From JAHBNG01 sp039028975 (lineage in GTDB: Bacteria; Chloroflexota; Anaerolineae; Caldilineales; Caldilineaceae), in the NCBI GenBank assembly GCA_039028975.1, contig JBCCHB010000004.1, positions 1 to 64,000 on the forward strand: a stretch of 64,000 nucleotides of DNA. Direction: 5' to 3'. The notes beneath the pieces are model-generated. The model had not been told where the DNA came from and did not search any database. It saw nothing but the letters and a program-made list of their open reading frames with translations. Shown here piece by piece: positions 34,312 through 42,120 of this stretch (within the stretch, counting starts at the first letter, position 1; each line of letters opens with the position of its first letter). A program made the translations under genes and the position numbers.

Positions 34312-34338
34312 AATTCACATTTGACAAAAGGATATAAC

Positions 34339-35094
34339 ATGAACGAAATAGCTTTGATTGTTGGTGGTTCAAGCGGTATGGGGAAAGCAACAGCAAACGC
34401 ATTGTTGAGTAAGGGTATTGCTGTCTGGCTTCTTTCAGCCAACGAAAATAAACTAAACGCAGCGGCTACCGAGTTGAATGCGATGGGTGAGGTGAAGACA
34501 TCCACTATCGATCTATCAAACGAGGAGATAGTAGATGTCTTTATTCGTGAGGTTGGTGCAACAGATAGACACATCAAATATCTGATCAATGCAGCAGGTT
34601 CATTTAACCCAACCCTCTTTCTTGATCATACAAAGTCAGATTATGATAAGTATATGGACTTGAACCGCGCAACCTTCTTCATTACCCAAGCAGTCGCCCA
34701 AAATATGAAAAGCCATGGCGGTGGCAGTATCGTCAACATAGGATCCATGTGGGCCAAGCAAGCGGTTAAAGCTACACCCTCAAGTGCCTATTCCATGGCC
34801 AAAGCGGGATTGCACTCTCTGACTCAGCACCTTGCAATGGAGTTAGCCGAACACAACATTCGGGTTAATGCTGTATCGCCCGCAGTTGTGGAGACACCCA
34901 TTTACGGTGAATTTATTGAGCCGACAGAGATCTCTGAAACGTTACAAAGCTTTAACGGCTTTCACCCAATCGGGCGTATCGGACAGCCAGGTGATGTCGC
35001 CAGCGTCATTAAATTTCTTCTCTCCGACGAGGCAGGCTGGGTAACAGGTGCCAACTGGGATGTCGATGGAGGAGTCATGACGGGTCGCAACTAA
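34339..35094 (+). CDS. Short-chain dehydrogenase/reductase
   Basis: The product is 251 residues from ATG 34339 (AAAGGA 6 nt upstream; the longer TTG frame is not needed). Classical SDR features: cofactor motif IVGGSSGMGKA (TGxxxGxG variant with GGSSGMG), NAAGS, Ser in VNIGSMW, catalytic SAYSMAKAG (YxxxK), and a C-terminal NWDVDGGVMTG. It reduces or oxidises an alcohol or carbonyl with NAD(P)H; the substrate is unknown. The operator upstream links it to the adjacent TetR, so it probably detoxifies or metabolises the repressor's ligand. Confidence 0.9.
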   Translation: MNEIALIVGGSSGMGKATANALLSKGIAVWLLSANENKLNAAATELNAMGEVKTSTIDLSNEEIVDVFIREVGATDRHIKYLINAAGSFNPTLFLDHTKSDYDKYMDLNRATFFITQAVAQNMKSHGGGSIVNIGSMWAKQAVKATPSSAYSMAKAGLHSLTQHLAMELAEHNIRVNAVSPAVVETPIYGEFIEPTEISETLQSFNGFHPIGRIGQPGDVASVIKFLLSDEAGWVTGANWDVDGGVMTGRN

Positions 35095-35300
35095 AGAAAG
35101 CTTATGTTGAAAGTGAGTGGATGTGGTTTGTATCTGTGGTGTTGTCATCTTAAAATTCCACTCCCTGTTGACCATGATTCGATAGATCGGCTCGAAGCAA
35201 AAAAGCAGGGCAATATTTCTCTTCTATCTATTGCGCCACTGTGGTAAAATTAGGTATATGCGAAACTTGAATTTCTATCGAACACAATCATAGGAATTTT

Positions 35301-36884
35301 ATGCCAAAGCCATTACAACCCAGTACCTCGACGTTTAGAGATATGATTCATGGTGGGTTTTTGTATGTCGACAAAACCCGATATATCTACGAATTAGTTC
35401 GTCGTCCGAAAGGCATTTACTTTTTCTCGCGCCCTAGGCGCTTTGGCAAAAGCCTCTTTGTCTCTACATTAGACGAACTCTTCAGAGGTAACCGAGAATT
35501 ATTTAAGGGACTTTGGATTGACGAGAGCGATTATCAGTGGCAACCTCATCCAGTAATTCGGCTGGATTTTAGTAGTAATCCAGTGAAGACTGCAACCAAA
35601 CTCGAACAGGTTATTGACTACGAGATCCAACGCATTGCCAGAGAGAATGGACTAACAAAGCCGCTTCTTGGCTTCGATTACGAAAGTCGATTCCAAGATC
35701 TTATCCGTCAACTTGCAGAGACAAATACCGTCATCATACTTGTTGATGAGTATGACAAACCGCTAATTGACAATTTGGAGAATTTGGAGGAGGCCATCCG
35801 CATTCGCGAAGTGTTGCGCTCTTTTTATTCCGTGATCAAAGCCCTTGATCAGCATATTCGCTTTGTTTTTATTACTGGCATTAGTAAATTTAGTAAAGTT
35901 GGGGTCTTTTCGACAATGAATAATCTGGACGATATGACTATGGCTCCCACGTTTGCGACGGCTTTTGGTATTACAGAAAACGAGCTACGAACATATTTCG
36001 CACCGTATATAGAATCGTTTGCAAAAAAAGAAAATATCTTTCCAGAAAAGCTGGTTGAGCTAGTGCGAGCCTGGTATGACGGTTTTTGCTTTGTTGAGGA
36101 ATGTGAGCAGGTCTATAACCCCTTTTCAACCATTCAGCTCTTTAACAAACAGCGTTTTTCCAACTATTGGTTCGATAGCGGCACCCCAACCTTTCTCATC
36201 AAACTGATACGTGACCAAAACTATCATATAGAATCCTTTGAGGGATTAGTGTTAGCAGAGATTGACTTTAGTACTTTTGAATTAGAGAACCTTGATATTG
36301 TACCGTTACTCTTTCAAACCGGTTACCTTACCATTAAAGATTATAAGAAGGAGATTGGCGAAGAGACACTTTACACGCTATCCTATCCCAATCGTGAGGT
36401 TGAAAGAGCGTTTACAACCCATCTTCTCAGCTCATTTTCTTACACGGAACGTAGCCTCTCCCGAGGCCATCTCTACAAGTTAGTTGATGCATTAGAAAAG
36501 CAGGATATGGAGCAGGTGTTTCTTGTTCTGCGCGCCTTCTTTGCCAACGTGCCGTACAACATTGCAATCGATAAAGAAGCCTACTATCAGACCATCTTCT
36601 ATATCGTTTTTAAAATGCTAAGTGTCCAGATTGATGCGGAAGTTGTAACAAACCGCGGTCGCATTGATGCAGTTATTGAACTCGACGACCGTATCTATCT
36701 CTTTGAATTCAAACTAAATGGCACTGCACAAGAGGCATTGACCCAAATCAAACAGAAAGAGTATTTCCAAAAGTACTGGTTGGAGGGGAAACCCATCATC
36801 TGTGTTGGCGCTAATTTTAGTACCGAAACCCGTATGGTTGATGAGTGGGATAGCGACACGATTAGCCCTTCATCGGAATCTTGA
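35301..36884 (+). CDS. AAA-ATPase-like protein with PD-(D/E)XK domain (PF09820/PF08011 type)
   Basis: The product is 527 residues; ATG 35301 with AGGA upstream. It opens MPKPLQPSTSTFRDMIHGGFLYVDKT, the usual start of this family. Walker A FSRPRRFGKSLF is at about 42-52, Walker B VIILVDEYDKPLID at about 145, and ITGISKFSKVG follows. The C-terminal nuclease-like core is NRGRIDAVIELDDRIYLFEFKL (D...ExK), about 452-475. These proteins are widespread in anaerobes and Chloroflexota in many copies. A nuclease or defence role is suspected but unproven. It is a different family from the AAA protein at 26777. Isolated gene. Confidence 0.9.
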   Translation: MPKPLQPSTSTFRDMIHGGFLYVDKTRYIYELVRRPKGIYFFSRPRRFGKSLFVSTLDELFRGNRELFKGLWIDESDYQWQPHPVIRLDFSSNPVKTATKLEQVIDYEIQRIARENGLTKPLLGFDYESRFQDLIRQLAETNTVIILVDEYDKPLIDNLENLEEAIRIREVLRSFYSVIKALDQHIRFVFITGISKFSKVGVFSTMNNLDDMTMAPTFATAFGITENELRTYFAPYIESFAKKENIFPEKLVELVRAWYDGFCFVEECEQVYNPFSTIQLFNKQRFSNYWFDSGTPTFLIKLIRDQNYHIESFEGLVLAEIDFSTFELENLDIVPLLFQTGYLTIKDYKKEIGEETLYTLSYPNREVERAFTTHLLSSFSYTERSLSRGHLYKLVDALEKQDMEQVFLVLRAFFANVPYNIAIDKEAYYQTIFYIVFKMLSVQIDAEVVTNRGRIDAVIELDDRIYLFEFKLNGTAQEALTQIKQKEYFQKYWLEGKPIICVGANFSTETRMVDEWDSDTISPSSES

Positions 36885-37002
36885 TGACGCATCTTTATTA
36901 CGTCGTTTGCGCTCTCTTATCCAGCATCTGCGAGGGGCAATACACAATATACACGGTTCAGCGAGGCACACCTCTCAAAATGGGCAGGCTTTCGATTGCA
37001 CA

Positions 37003-38190
37003 CTAAGGCCAAGCCACCTGCAACGCTTGTGGCTTTCGGAAGACTAAACCACACGGTTTCGCTTGGTCTAGTGCGTCTGGGTTGGGCATCAGGTGCAATC
37101 CTGGCAAACGAAAAAGGAGTTGCTCTAACGCCAGATGGGTTTCTAAGCGGGCCAAATGCAGCCCTAAACAGACATGAGGCCCTTGTGCCCAGGTGACGTG
37201 AGATTGCAGATTGGGACGTTCAGGATCAAAGGTATCCGGATTGGGAAAGGTGTCTGGATCGCGATTCGCACTCGCTAGCGAAATGCGGACCAAATCGCCA
37301 GCTTGTATAGCAGCATCTCGAAGTTGAACATCTCGGGTTGTGTATCGATCGATTACTGATGCCGCAGGCTCCATGCGCAATGATTCTTCTACAACGGCTG
37401 GAATCAGTTCAAAGTCAGCATAGACGCGGCGCAGGATATGGGGATTGGTGAGCAAAAAATAAAGGGAATTGGCGATCATGCCCTCTGTTGTTTCAATACC
37501 ACCAAAGAGAAGCACCGCGGCATTAGAGACTATCTGGTCTTCAGAGAGGCCATCGGCCACGCCGCTGGCAGTTGCAAGCAAGCTTGATTCAGGCTGATTT
37601 TGCAAGGACGGCAACAGGTTTTCACGCAATGAAGCAAAGGCAGCCTGGCCTTCAGGGCTGACAGGTTCACCTGCCGTCACTCTGGTGACAGCGTCGACAA
37701 TGGTATCATACCAGCCTAGCACCGCAGAGACAGATATATTGCCAAGCCCCAAGGCGCTAATCATCGTTTGTACCGCAATGGGGCCAGCAAAATCGCGACG
37801 AAGTTCGGCTCTTTTATCGGACGTCAAGCCATCGACAAGGCGGGCGACGATTTCGGACACACCTCTACGAAAACGTGCCTCTACTTCGCGCCGTCGGAAA
37901 GGCTTTTCGAATGGCTTACGATGGTGGGCATGTTCAGCACCATCCAGCGACAACATGCTTGGACCCACCACCTGTGCAGTCGAAAAACCAGGATGATCAA
38001 CCGTGTAGGTTCTGGCATCCCGCATGGTCACAATTGCATCATCACGTCTGGTGACGAGCCAAGCATTCAAGACGGGTAGCCACGTAACCGGTTCCCGCAT
38101 CCTCAGGCGATGAAGAACGGAATGAACATCATTTTCTAAATCGTCAAGGGTTACAGATGCACCGATTGGGTAGGCGGATGATTTCGACAT
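37003..38190 (-). CDS. Cytochrome P450 (CYP107/CYP147-like length)
   Basis: The product is 395 residues. I-helix LLFGGIETTEGM, ExxR in EESLRMEPAAS, and the haem loop WAQGPHVCLGLHLARLE with Cys 341. The loop starts WAQG rather than the usual FGxG. The length and a short N-terminus indicate a soluble class I enzyme. It is downstream of the glutathione-transferase gene (102-nt gap, same strand). The pair could handle xenobiotics or secondary metabolites. No redox partner is nearby. Confidence 0.92.
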   Translation of the reverse strand: MSKSSAYPIGASVTLDDLENDVHSVLHRLRMREPVTWLPVLNAWLVTRRDDAIVTMRDARTYTVDHPGFSTAQVVGPSMLSLDGAEHAHHRKPFEKPFRRREVEARFRRGVSEIVARLVDGLTSDKRAELRRDFAGPIAVQTMISALGLGNISVSAVLGWYDTIVDAVTRVTAGEPVSPEGQAAFASLRENLLPSLQNQPESSLLATASGVADGLSEDQIVSNAAVLLFGGIETTEGMIANSLYFLLTNPHILRRVYADFELIPAVVEESLRMEPAASVIDRYTTRDVQLRDAAIQAGDLVRISLASANRDPDTFPNPDTFDPERPNLQSHVTWAQGPHVCLGLHLARLETHLALEQLLFRLPGLHLMPNPDALDQAKPCGLVFRKPQALQVAWP

Positions 38191-38292
38191 GGCTATGTCT
38201 TCCCTGAAGGCACTGTTTCCCTTGGCTCAAGCGTTCTGTTCCTTCTTATGGCGTAGCGTAATGATTCTGGGTGCATGCTCAACTGTTCACGC

Positions 38293-39162
38293 TCACTCCG
38301 GTTGTTCAATTTTGTCTTGGGTTTTGGTGTCAAAATCGCTGGCATCGTGGCGTTCGCGAAGCTGTCCCTCAAGTGGGCCAAATGCTCGGTTCACCATGCG
38401 CCCGCGTTGCACGGCAGGACGCGACTCGATTCCGCGCGCCCATCGATTCACATGCGTATACGTATCCGCTTCTAGGAATTCAGCCGCTTCGTAGACGCCG
38501 TTCAAGACAAGGGAGCCATACCAAGGCCAAATTGCGATATCGGCAATTGAGTACTCATTACCACACATGTATTGGTTGTCGGCCAAATGTCGATCGAGCA
38601 CATCCAATTGGCGCTTGACTTCCATGGTGAAGCGGTCGATGCAATATTCGATCTTGATGGGGGCATATTTGTAGAAGTGACCGAACCCGCCCCCTAGATA
38701 GGGAGCGCTGCCCATCTGCCAAAAGAGCCATGACATACATTCTGCGCGCTGGCCAGGAGCAACGGGTACCAAGGTGCCAAACTTCTCTGCCAGATACAAA
38801 AGAATGGAGCCAGATTCGAAGACCCGGGTGGGCGGCGAGGTGCTATGGTCCATCAAGGCTGGGATCTTGGAGTTGGGATTCACTTCCACAAATCCACTAC
38901 CAAATTGCTGACCTTCGCCGATGTTGATCAGGTACGCATCATACTCTGCTCCTTCAAATCCAAGAGCCAGTAGCTCCTCTAGCATTACCGTCACCTTTAC
39001 ACCATTTGGTGTCGCCAGTGAGTAGAGTTGAAGCGGATGTTTACCAACTGGCAGAATGTGCTCATAGGTCGGACCTGCAATCGGTCGATTGATTTTGGAC
39101 CAAGTTCCGCCACTCTCTCTATTCCACTTCCAAACCTTAGGGAGTGTATATGTATTTTCCAT
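38293..39162 (-). CDS. yghU: Glutathione S-transferase, YghU/nu-class
   Basis: The product is 289 residues. It begins YTLPKVWKWNRESGGTWSKINRPIAGPT and continues LPVGKHPLQLYSLATPNGVKVTVMLEELL, diagnostic of the YghU group (disulfide-bond reductase activity on GSH adducts in E. coli). The thioredoxin-like N-domain holds NPNSKIPALMD with the cis-Pro, and ESGSILLYLAEK is the glutathione gamma-Glu site. The C-domain is all-helical. The operon partner is the P450 downstream. Confidence 0.93.
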   Translation of the reverse strand: MENTYTLPKVWKWNRESGGTWSKINRPIAGPTYEHILPVGKHPLQLYSLATPNGVKVTVMLEELLALGFEGAEYDAYLINIGEGQQFGSGFVEVNPNSKIPALMDHSTSPPTRVFESGSILLYLAEKFGTLVPVAPGQRAECMSWLFWQMGSAPYLGGGFGHFYKYAPIKIEYCIDRFTMEVKRQLDVLDRHLADNQYMCGNEYSIADIAIWPWYGSLVLNGVYEAAEFLEADTYTHVNRWARGIESRPAVQRGRMVNRAFGPLEGQLRERHDASDFDTKTQDKIEQPE

Positions 39163-39260
39163 TGTTGGGTACTTTTGTTGATTGAATATTTGTTAATTGA
39201 AAATAAGTCGATCTCAACGTCAGCGAGAGATTCTTCGGTTCCTCAGAATGATGTTATGAG

Positions 39261-39601
39261 CTACTGAATATAGAACGCCCAAGAAGTATACCTCAACGCA
39301 AACACTATCTCTGTAAGAATGCCTTGGGCGATTTTTACTATTTCATCATCCGTGCGATCTTGGATGGGATGCTCGACATAGACAATGGCCGGATCGAATC
39401 TAAGGAATGAGGATCAATTAAGTTGAGCAAATGTCCTCGGCACTTTCACGCGAATTCAAAGTGGTACCGCACAAAGTGCCGAGGCCGTTAAACGCGCAGG
39501 TTATTTGATTCCGATTCCTAAGCGCTTTGTCCTGCAAGGACGCTCCGGAACGAAATTCTTCTGTGACGACATCGACAGTACCAACCCCGCGCGATTCCAG
39601 A
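39261..39601 (-). pseudogene. Broken UGSC-family protein gene
   Basis: Two fragments lie in order on the minus strand. Bases 39601 to about 39510 encode ESRGVGTVDVVTEEFRSGAS, then LQDKALRN. Bases 39413-39261 encode RFDPAIVYVEHPIQDRTDDE followed by IVKIAQGILTEIV and a stop. Together they match the C-terminal half of UGSC-type (seleno)proteins as I remember the family (GIPTV-x-V-T-x-x-F ... HPL-x-x-x-T-x-x-E). An inverted repeat at 39435-39484 separates the fragments, and a MITE-like repeat truncates the 5' side. The assignment rests on recall, without alignment. Confidence 0.45.
39435..39484. repeat. 12-bp inverted repeat within the UGSC relic
   Basis: CCTCGGCACTTT (39435-39446) and AAAGTGCCGAGG (39473-39484) are exact complements with a 26-nt spacer. 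It lies exactly where the relic loses continuity, so it is likely the inserted element or its scar. Confidence 0.65.
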
Positions 39602-39602
39602 T

Positions 39603-39779
39603 TAACAATGTTCAGTAGTTCGCGATTTGGTTGGGAATTGTCATTTCGAGGCAACCAGAGAGGGTACCCGTGACGAAAAACCTTCTGGCTGAACAGCAAG
39701 ATCTCTCCTCCAGTGCCGCTCTGTGTCCGCTTCGTGAGCGGATGACATTCACTGAAACTGTGAGCTACTGATGTTATGT
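39603..39779. repeat. MITE-like element, about 177 bp
   Basis: The left end (ATGTTCAGTAGTTCGCG, from 39608) and the right end (TGTGAGCTACTGATGTTAT, 39759-39777) are imperfect inverted repeats. The interiors also mirror (TTGTCATTTC against GATGACATTC). The same ends appear alone at 26502-26522 and 39254-39275. No coding frame. Confidence 0.5.
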
Positions 39780-40043
39780 ATACTACACGACATGCAAGAG
39801 CCTCAATCCGCGCGATTTCAAATTTGACATCATTCGCGCTGCATGTTAGCCTGAGTGAACAATAGGTCCTCGCCCGAACCATTGTTCACTCAGGCATTGT
39901 TTTTGCGTTTTATTCCCCCATCAATGTAAATAGTCTGTGAATCGATGTCAAAATAATCCCCAGTAGTTTGCTGGCCACGTTTAGTATACCGATAGACCAA
40001 GTATAGTTGCCAGTGAGCCATTCTTCGAGGAGGAGAAAACCAT
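39780..40043. promoter_or_regulatory. Leader region of transporter module 2
   Basis: No gene seen. Bases 39795-39830 echo 39555-39600 (ATCGCGCGG core on the minus strand), perhaps a second UGSC relic. A strong terminator hairpin occupies 39849-39904, and a ribosome site GAGGAGGAG precedes the ATG at 40044. Confidence 0.45.
39849..39904 (+). terminator. Intrinsic terminator or attenuator ahead of the double binding protein
   Basis: GCCTGAGTGAACAAT (39849-39863) pairs perfectly with ATTGTTCACTCAGGC (39881-39895); the 17-nt loop is AGGTCCTCGCCCGAACC and ATTGTTTTT follows. The 15-bp stem plus T-run is a textbook terminator on the plus strand. No plus-strand gene ends upstream within 2.9 kb, so it may be an attenuator in the 40044 leader. 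Confidence 0.7.
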
Positions 40044-42029
40044 ATGTTGCAAGACAACCGAATCGGAAATCGATTTGTACTGACCCTACTGGTTGGTTTG
40101 CTCTGTTTGCTACTGACTGCCTGCGGCGGCGCAGCTGATGCCCCAGCAGCCAGTGATGATGAGGCTATGGCTGACGATGCTATGGCCAGCGACAGCGGCC
40201 TTTCGCTGGAGGGCAAGACTGTTGGTGTGGCCGTTGTTGGGACGGATCACAATTTTGATCGACAGGCCTTCCAGGGCGTACTCGACAAGATTGAAGAGCT
40301 GGGTGGCGAGGCCATTCAGGCAAATGCCGAGCGTAATGATCAAAAGCAGGTCAGCGATCTGGAAAATCTTATGGCCCAGGAGCCGGACGCTATTGTCAAC
40401 ATTTTGGGGAATGGTGACGTGTTGGACCCCATTTTTGAAAAGATCCGCGAAGCCGGTATTCCCCTTTTTACTGTTGATGCACCCTCTGTCCATAGCCTCA
40501 ACAACACCATGTCCGACAATTATGAGATCGGTTCTACGTTGGCCCGTCAGCTAGCCGAAGATATCGGCGGCGAGGGCAATATTGCTGTTTTTAATGGCTT
40601 TATGGGCATCCGCGTCTGTGGTATCCGCTACGAGCAGTTGGTGCAGGTATTAAAAGACTATCCCAATATCTCTATCATTCAGCCAGAGCTTCAGGATGTG
40701 ATTCCGAACACCATTGAGGACGCCAAGAACAAGATTCAGGACTTGCTGCAACAGTACCCAGAAGGTGAACTCGGTGCCATTTGGTCTTGTTGGGATATCC
40801 CAAGCATTGGTGCAACCCAGGCTTTAGAAGAAGCGGGCCGTACCGAAGTAAAGGTCTATGGTATTGATGGTGACCCCACGGCACTGGAGATCATGTCCGA
40901 CCCCGCATCACCGTTGACGGCAGACATGGCCCAGCAACCGTACGTTATCGGCCAGACTTCTGCTGAGAACGTTGCCAAATATTTGGCTGGCGGTGAGGTG
41001 CCAACGACCTCTTTTGTACAGCCTTTCCTGGTGACTAAAGAGAATGTCGATACCATGATGCCAATTCTGCTGGGATCGCCAGAGGAGCGTGAGGCAGCAC
41101 TGGCTGCAGTGGATGGCGGTGCTGGTAGTGTCTCCACCGATGGTCTTTCGCTAGACGGCAAGACCGTAGGCGTTGCGGTTGTGGGAACTGATCACGGTTT
41201 TGATCGGCAGGCCCTGCAAGGTGTAACGGACATGATTGAGCAGCTTGGCGGTGAAGCGATTGTCGCCAACGCTGAGCGCAATGACCAAAAGCAGGTCAGC
41301 GATTTAGAAAATCTAATGGCGCAGGAGCCAGATGCCATCGTAAACATTTTGGGCAATGGAGATGTTCTTGATCCAGTCTTTGAGAAGATCGGCGAGGCTG
41401 GCATTCCGCTCTTGACCGTCGACGCACCCTCGATCCATAGCATCAACAATACCATGTCCGACAACTACCTCATCGGCTCTACCCTAGCTCGCCAGTTGGC
41501 CGAGGATATCGGTGGAGAAGGCAACATAGCGGTCTTCAACGGCTTTATGGGCATCCGCGTTTGTGGCATTCGCTACGAGCAGCTTGTTCAAGTTCTGAAA
41601 GATTACCCGAACATTTCAATCATTCAGCCGGAGCTGCAAGACGTGATTCCCAACACAATTGAAGACGCCAAGAATAAGATTCAGGATCTGCTCCAGCAAT
41701 ATCCTGAAGGTGAACTCAAAGCAGTCTGGTCTTGTTGGGATATTCCTAGCATCGGCGTCACCCAGGCACTGGAAGAAGCCGGTCGTAACGAAGTGAAGGT
41801 CTACGGTATTGATGGTGATGCCACTGCGCTGGAGATCATGTCCGATCCTGAGTCGTCTATGACGGCTGATATGGCTCAACAGCCATACCTTATCGGCCAA
41901 ACATCCGGTGCCAATGTCGCTCGCTACCTTGCCGGTAATTTTGTACCCCTCACCTCCTACGTGCAGCCATTCTTGGTGACCAAAGAGAATGTAGACGAAA
42001 TGCGGAAGGTTTTGGGGCAGATTGAGTAA
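40044..42029 (+). CDS. Sugar-binding lipoprotein with two fused tandem binding domains
   Basis: The product is 661 residues; ATG 40044 with GAGGAGGAG upstream. Lipobox LLLTAC with Cys 27, then an Asp/Ala-rich linker. Residues 53-367 and 368-661 are two copies of one periplasmic-binding-protein (RbsB/Peripla_BP_4) domain, offset by exactly 315 codons. Both have LEGKTVGVAVVGTDH/LDGKTVGVAVVGTDH, NAERNDQKQVSDLENLMAQ, VNILGNGDVLDP, GFMGIRVCGIRYEQ and WSCWDIPSIG. Most residues match, while many third codon positions differ, so the duplication is old and both copies are under selection. Usual family length is about 330. It feeds the ATPase and permeases that follow. Two ligand sites per receptor are predicted. 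Confidence 0.93.
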   Translation: MLQDNRIGNRFVLTLLVGLLCLLLTACGGAADAPAASDDEAMADDAMASDSGLSLEGKTVGVAVVGTDHNFDRQAFQGVLDKIEELGGEAIQANAERNDQKQVSDLENLMAQEPDAIVNILGNGDVLDPIFEKIREAGIPLFTVDAPSVHSLNNTMSDNYEIGSTLARQLAEDIGGEGNIAVFNGFMGIRVCGIRYEQLVQVLKDYPNISIIQPELQDVIPNTIEDAKNKIQDLLQQYPEGELGAIWSCWDIPSIGATQALEEAGRTEVKVYGIDGDPTALEIMSDPASPLTADMAQQPYVIGQTSAENVAKYLAGGEVPTTSFVQPFLVTKENVDTMMPILLGSPEEREAALAAVDGGAGSVSTDGLSLDGKTVGVAVVGTDHGFDRQALQGVTDMIEQLGGEAIVANAERNDQKQVSDLENLMAQEPDAIVNILGNGDVLDPVFEKIGEAGIPLLTVDAPSIHSINNTMSDNYLIGSTLARQLAEDIGGEGNIAVFNGFMGIRVCGIRYEQLVQVLKDYPNISIIQPELQDVIPNTIEDAKNKIQDLLQQYPEGELKAVWSCWDIPSIGVTQALEEAGRNEVKVYGIDGDATALEIMSDPESSMTADMAQQPYLIGQTSGANVARYLAGNFVPLTSYVQPFLVTKENVDEMRKVLGQIE

Positions 42030-42030
42030 G

Positions 42031-42075
42031 CAGTGGCCGGTGGCTGGGGACTCGTACGCCAGCCACCGGCCACTG
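42031..42075 (+). terminator. 17-bp perfect hairpin between binding protein and ATPase genes
   Basis: CAGTGGCCGGTGGCTGG (42031-42047) pairs exactly with CCAGCCACCGGCCACTG (42059-42075), loop of 11 nt. It begins 2 nt after the stop and has no T-run, so it more likely stabilises the 3' end of the binding-protein message than terminates. This resembles the hairpins in malE-malF-type operons. Confidence 0.7.
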
Positions 42076-42077
42076 AC

Positions 42078-42101
42078 GTACCGATGTACCGACGTACCAA
42101 C
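42078..42101 (+). repeat. Three 8-bp tandem repeats in the ATPase leader
   Basis: GTACCGAT, GTACCGAC, GTACCAAC in a row, 20 nt before the ATPase ATG. They belong to the leader-repeat class seen at several genes here. Confidence 0.7.
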
Positions 42102-42120
42102 TTACTGGCTAGCGGCAACT

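Noticed and set aside
39418..39882. 154-codon minus-strand frame as a whole gene
   Set aside because: It mixes UGSC relic sequence, a MITE-like repeat and terminator DNA; not a single gene.
42022..42120. N-terminal extension of the module-2 ATPase
   Set aside because: It translates the hairpin and tandem repeats; the ATG at 42121 matches the family start.
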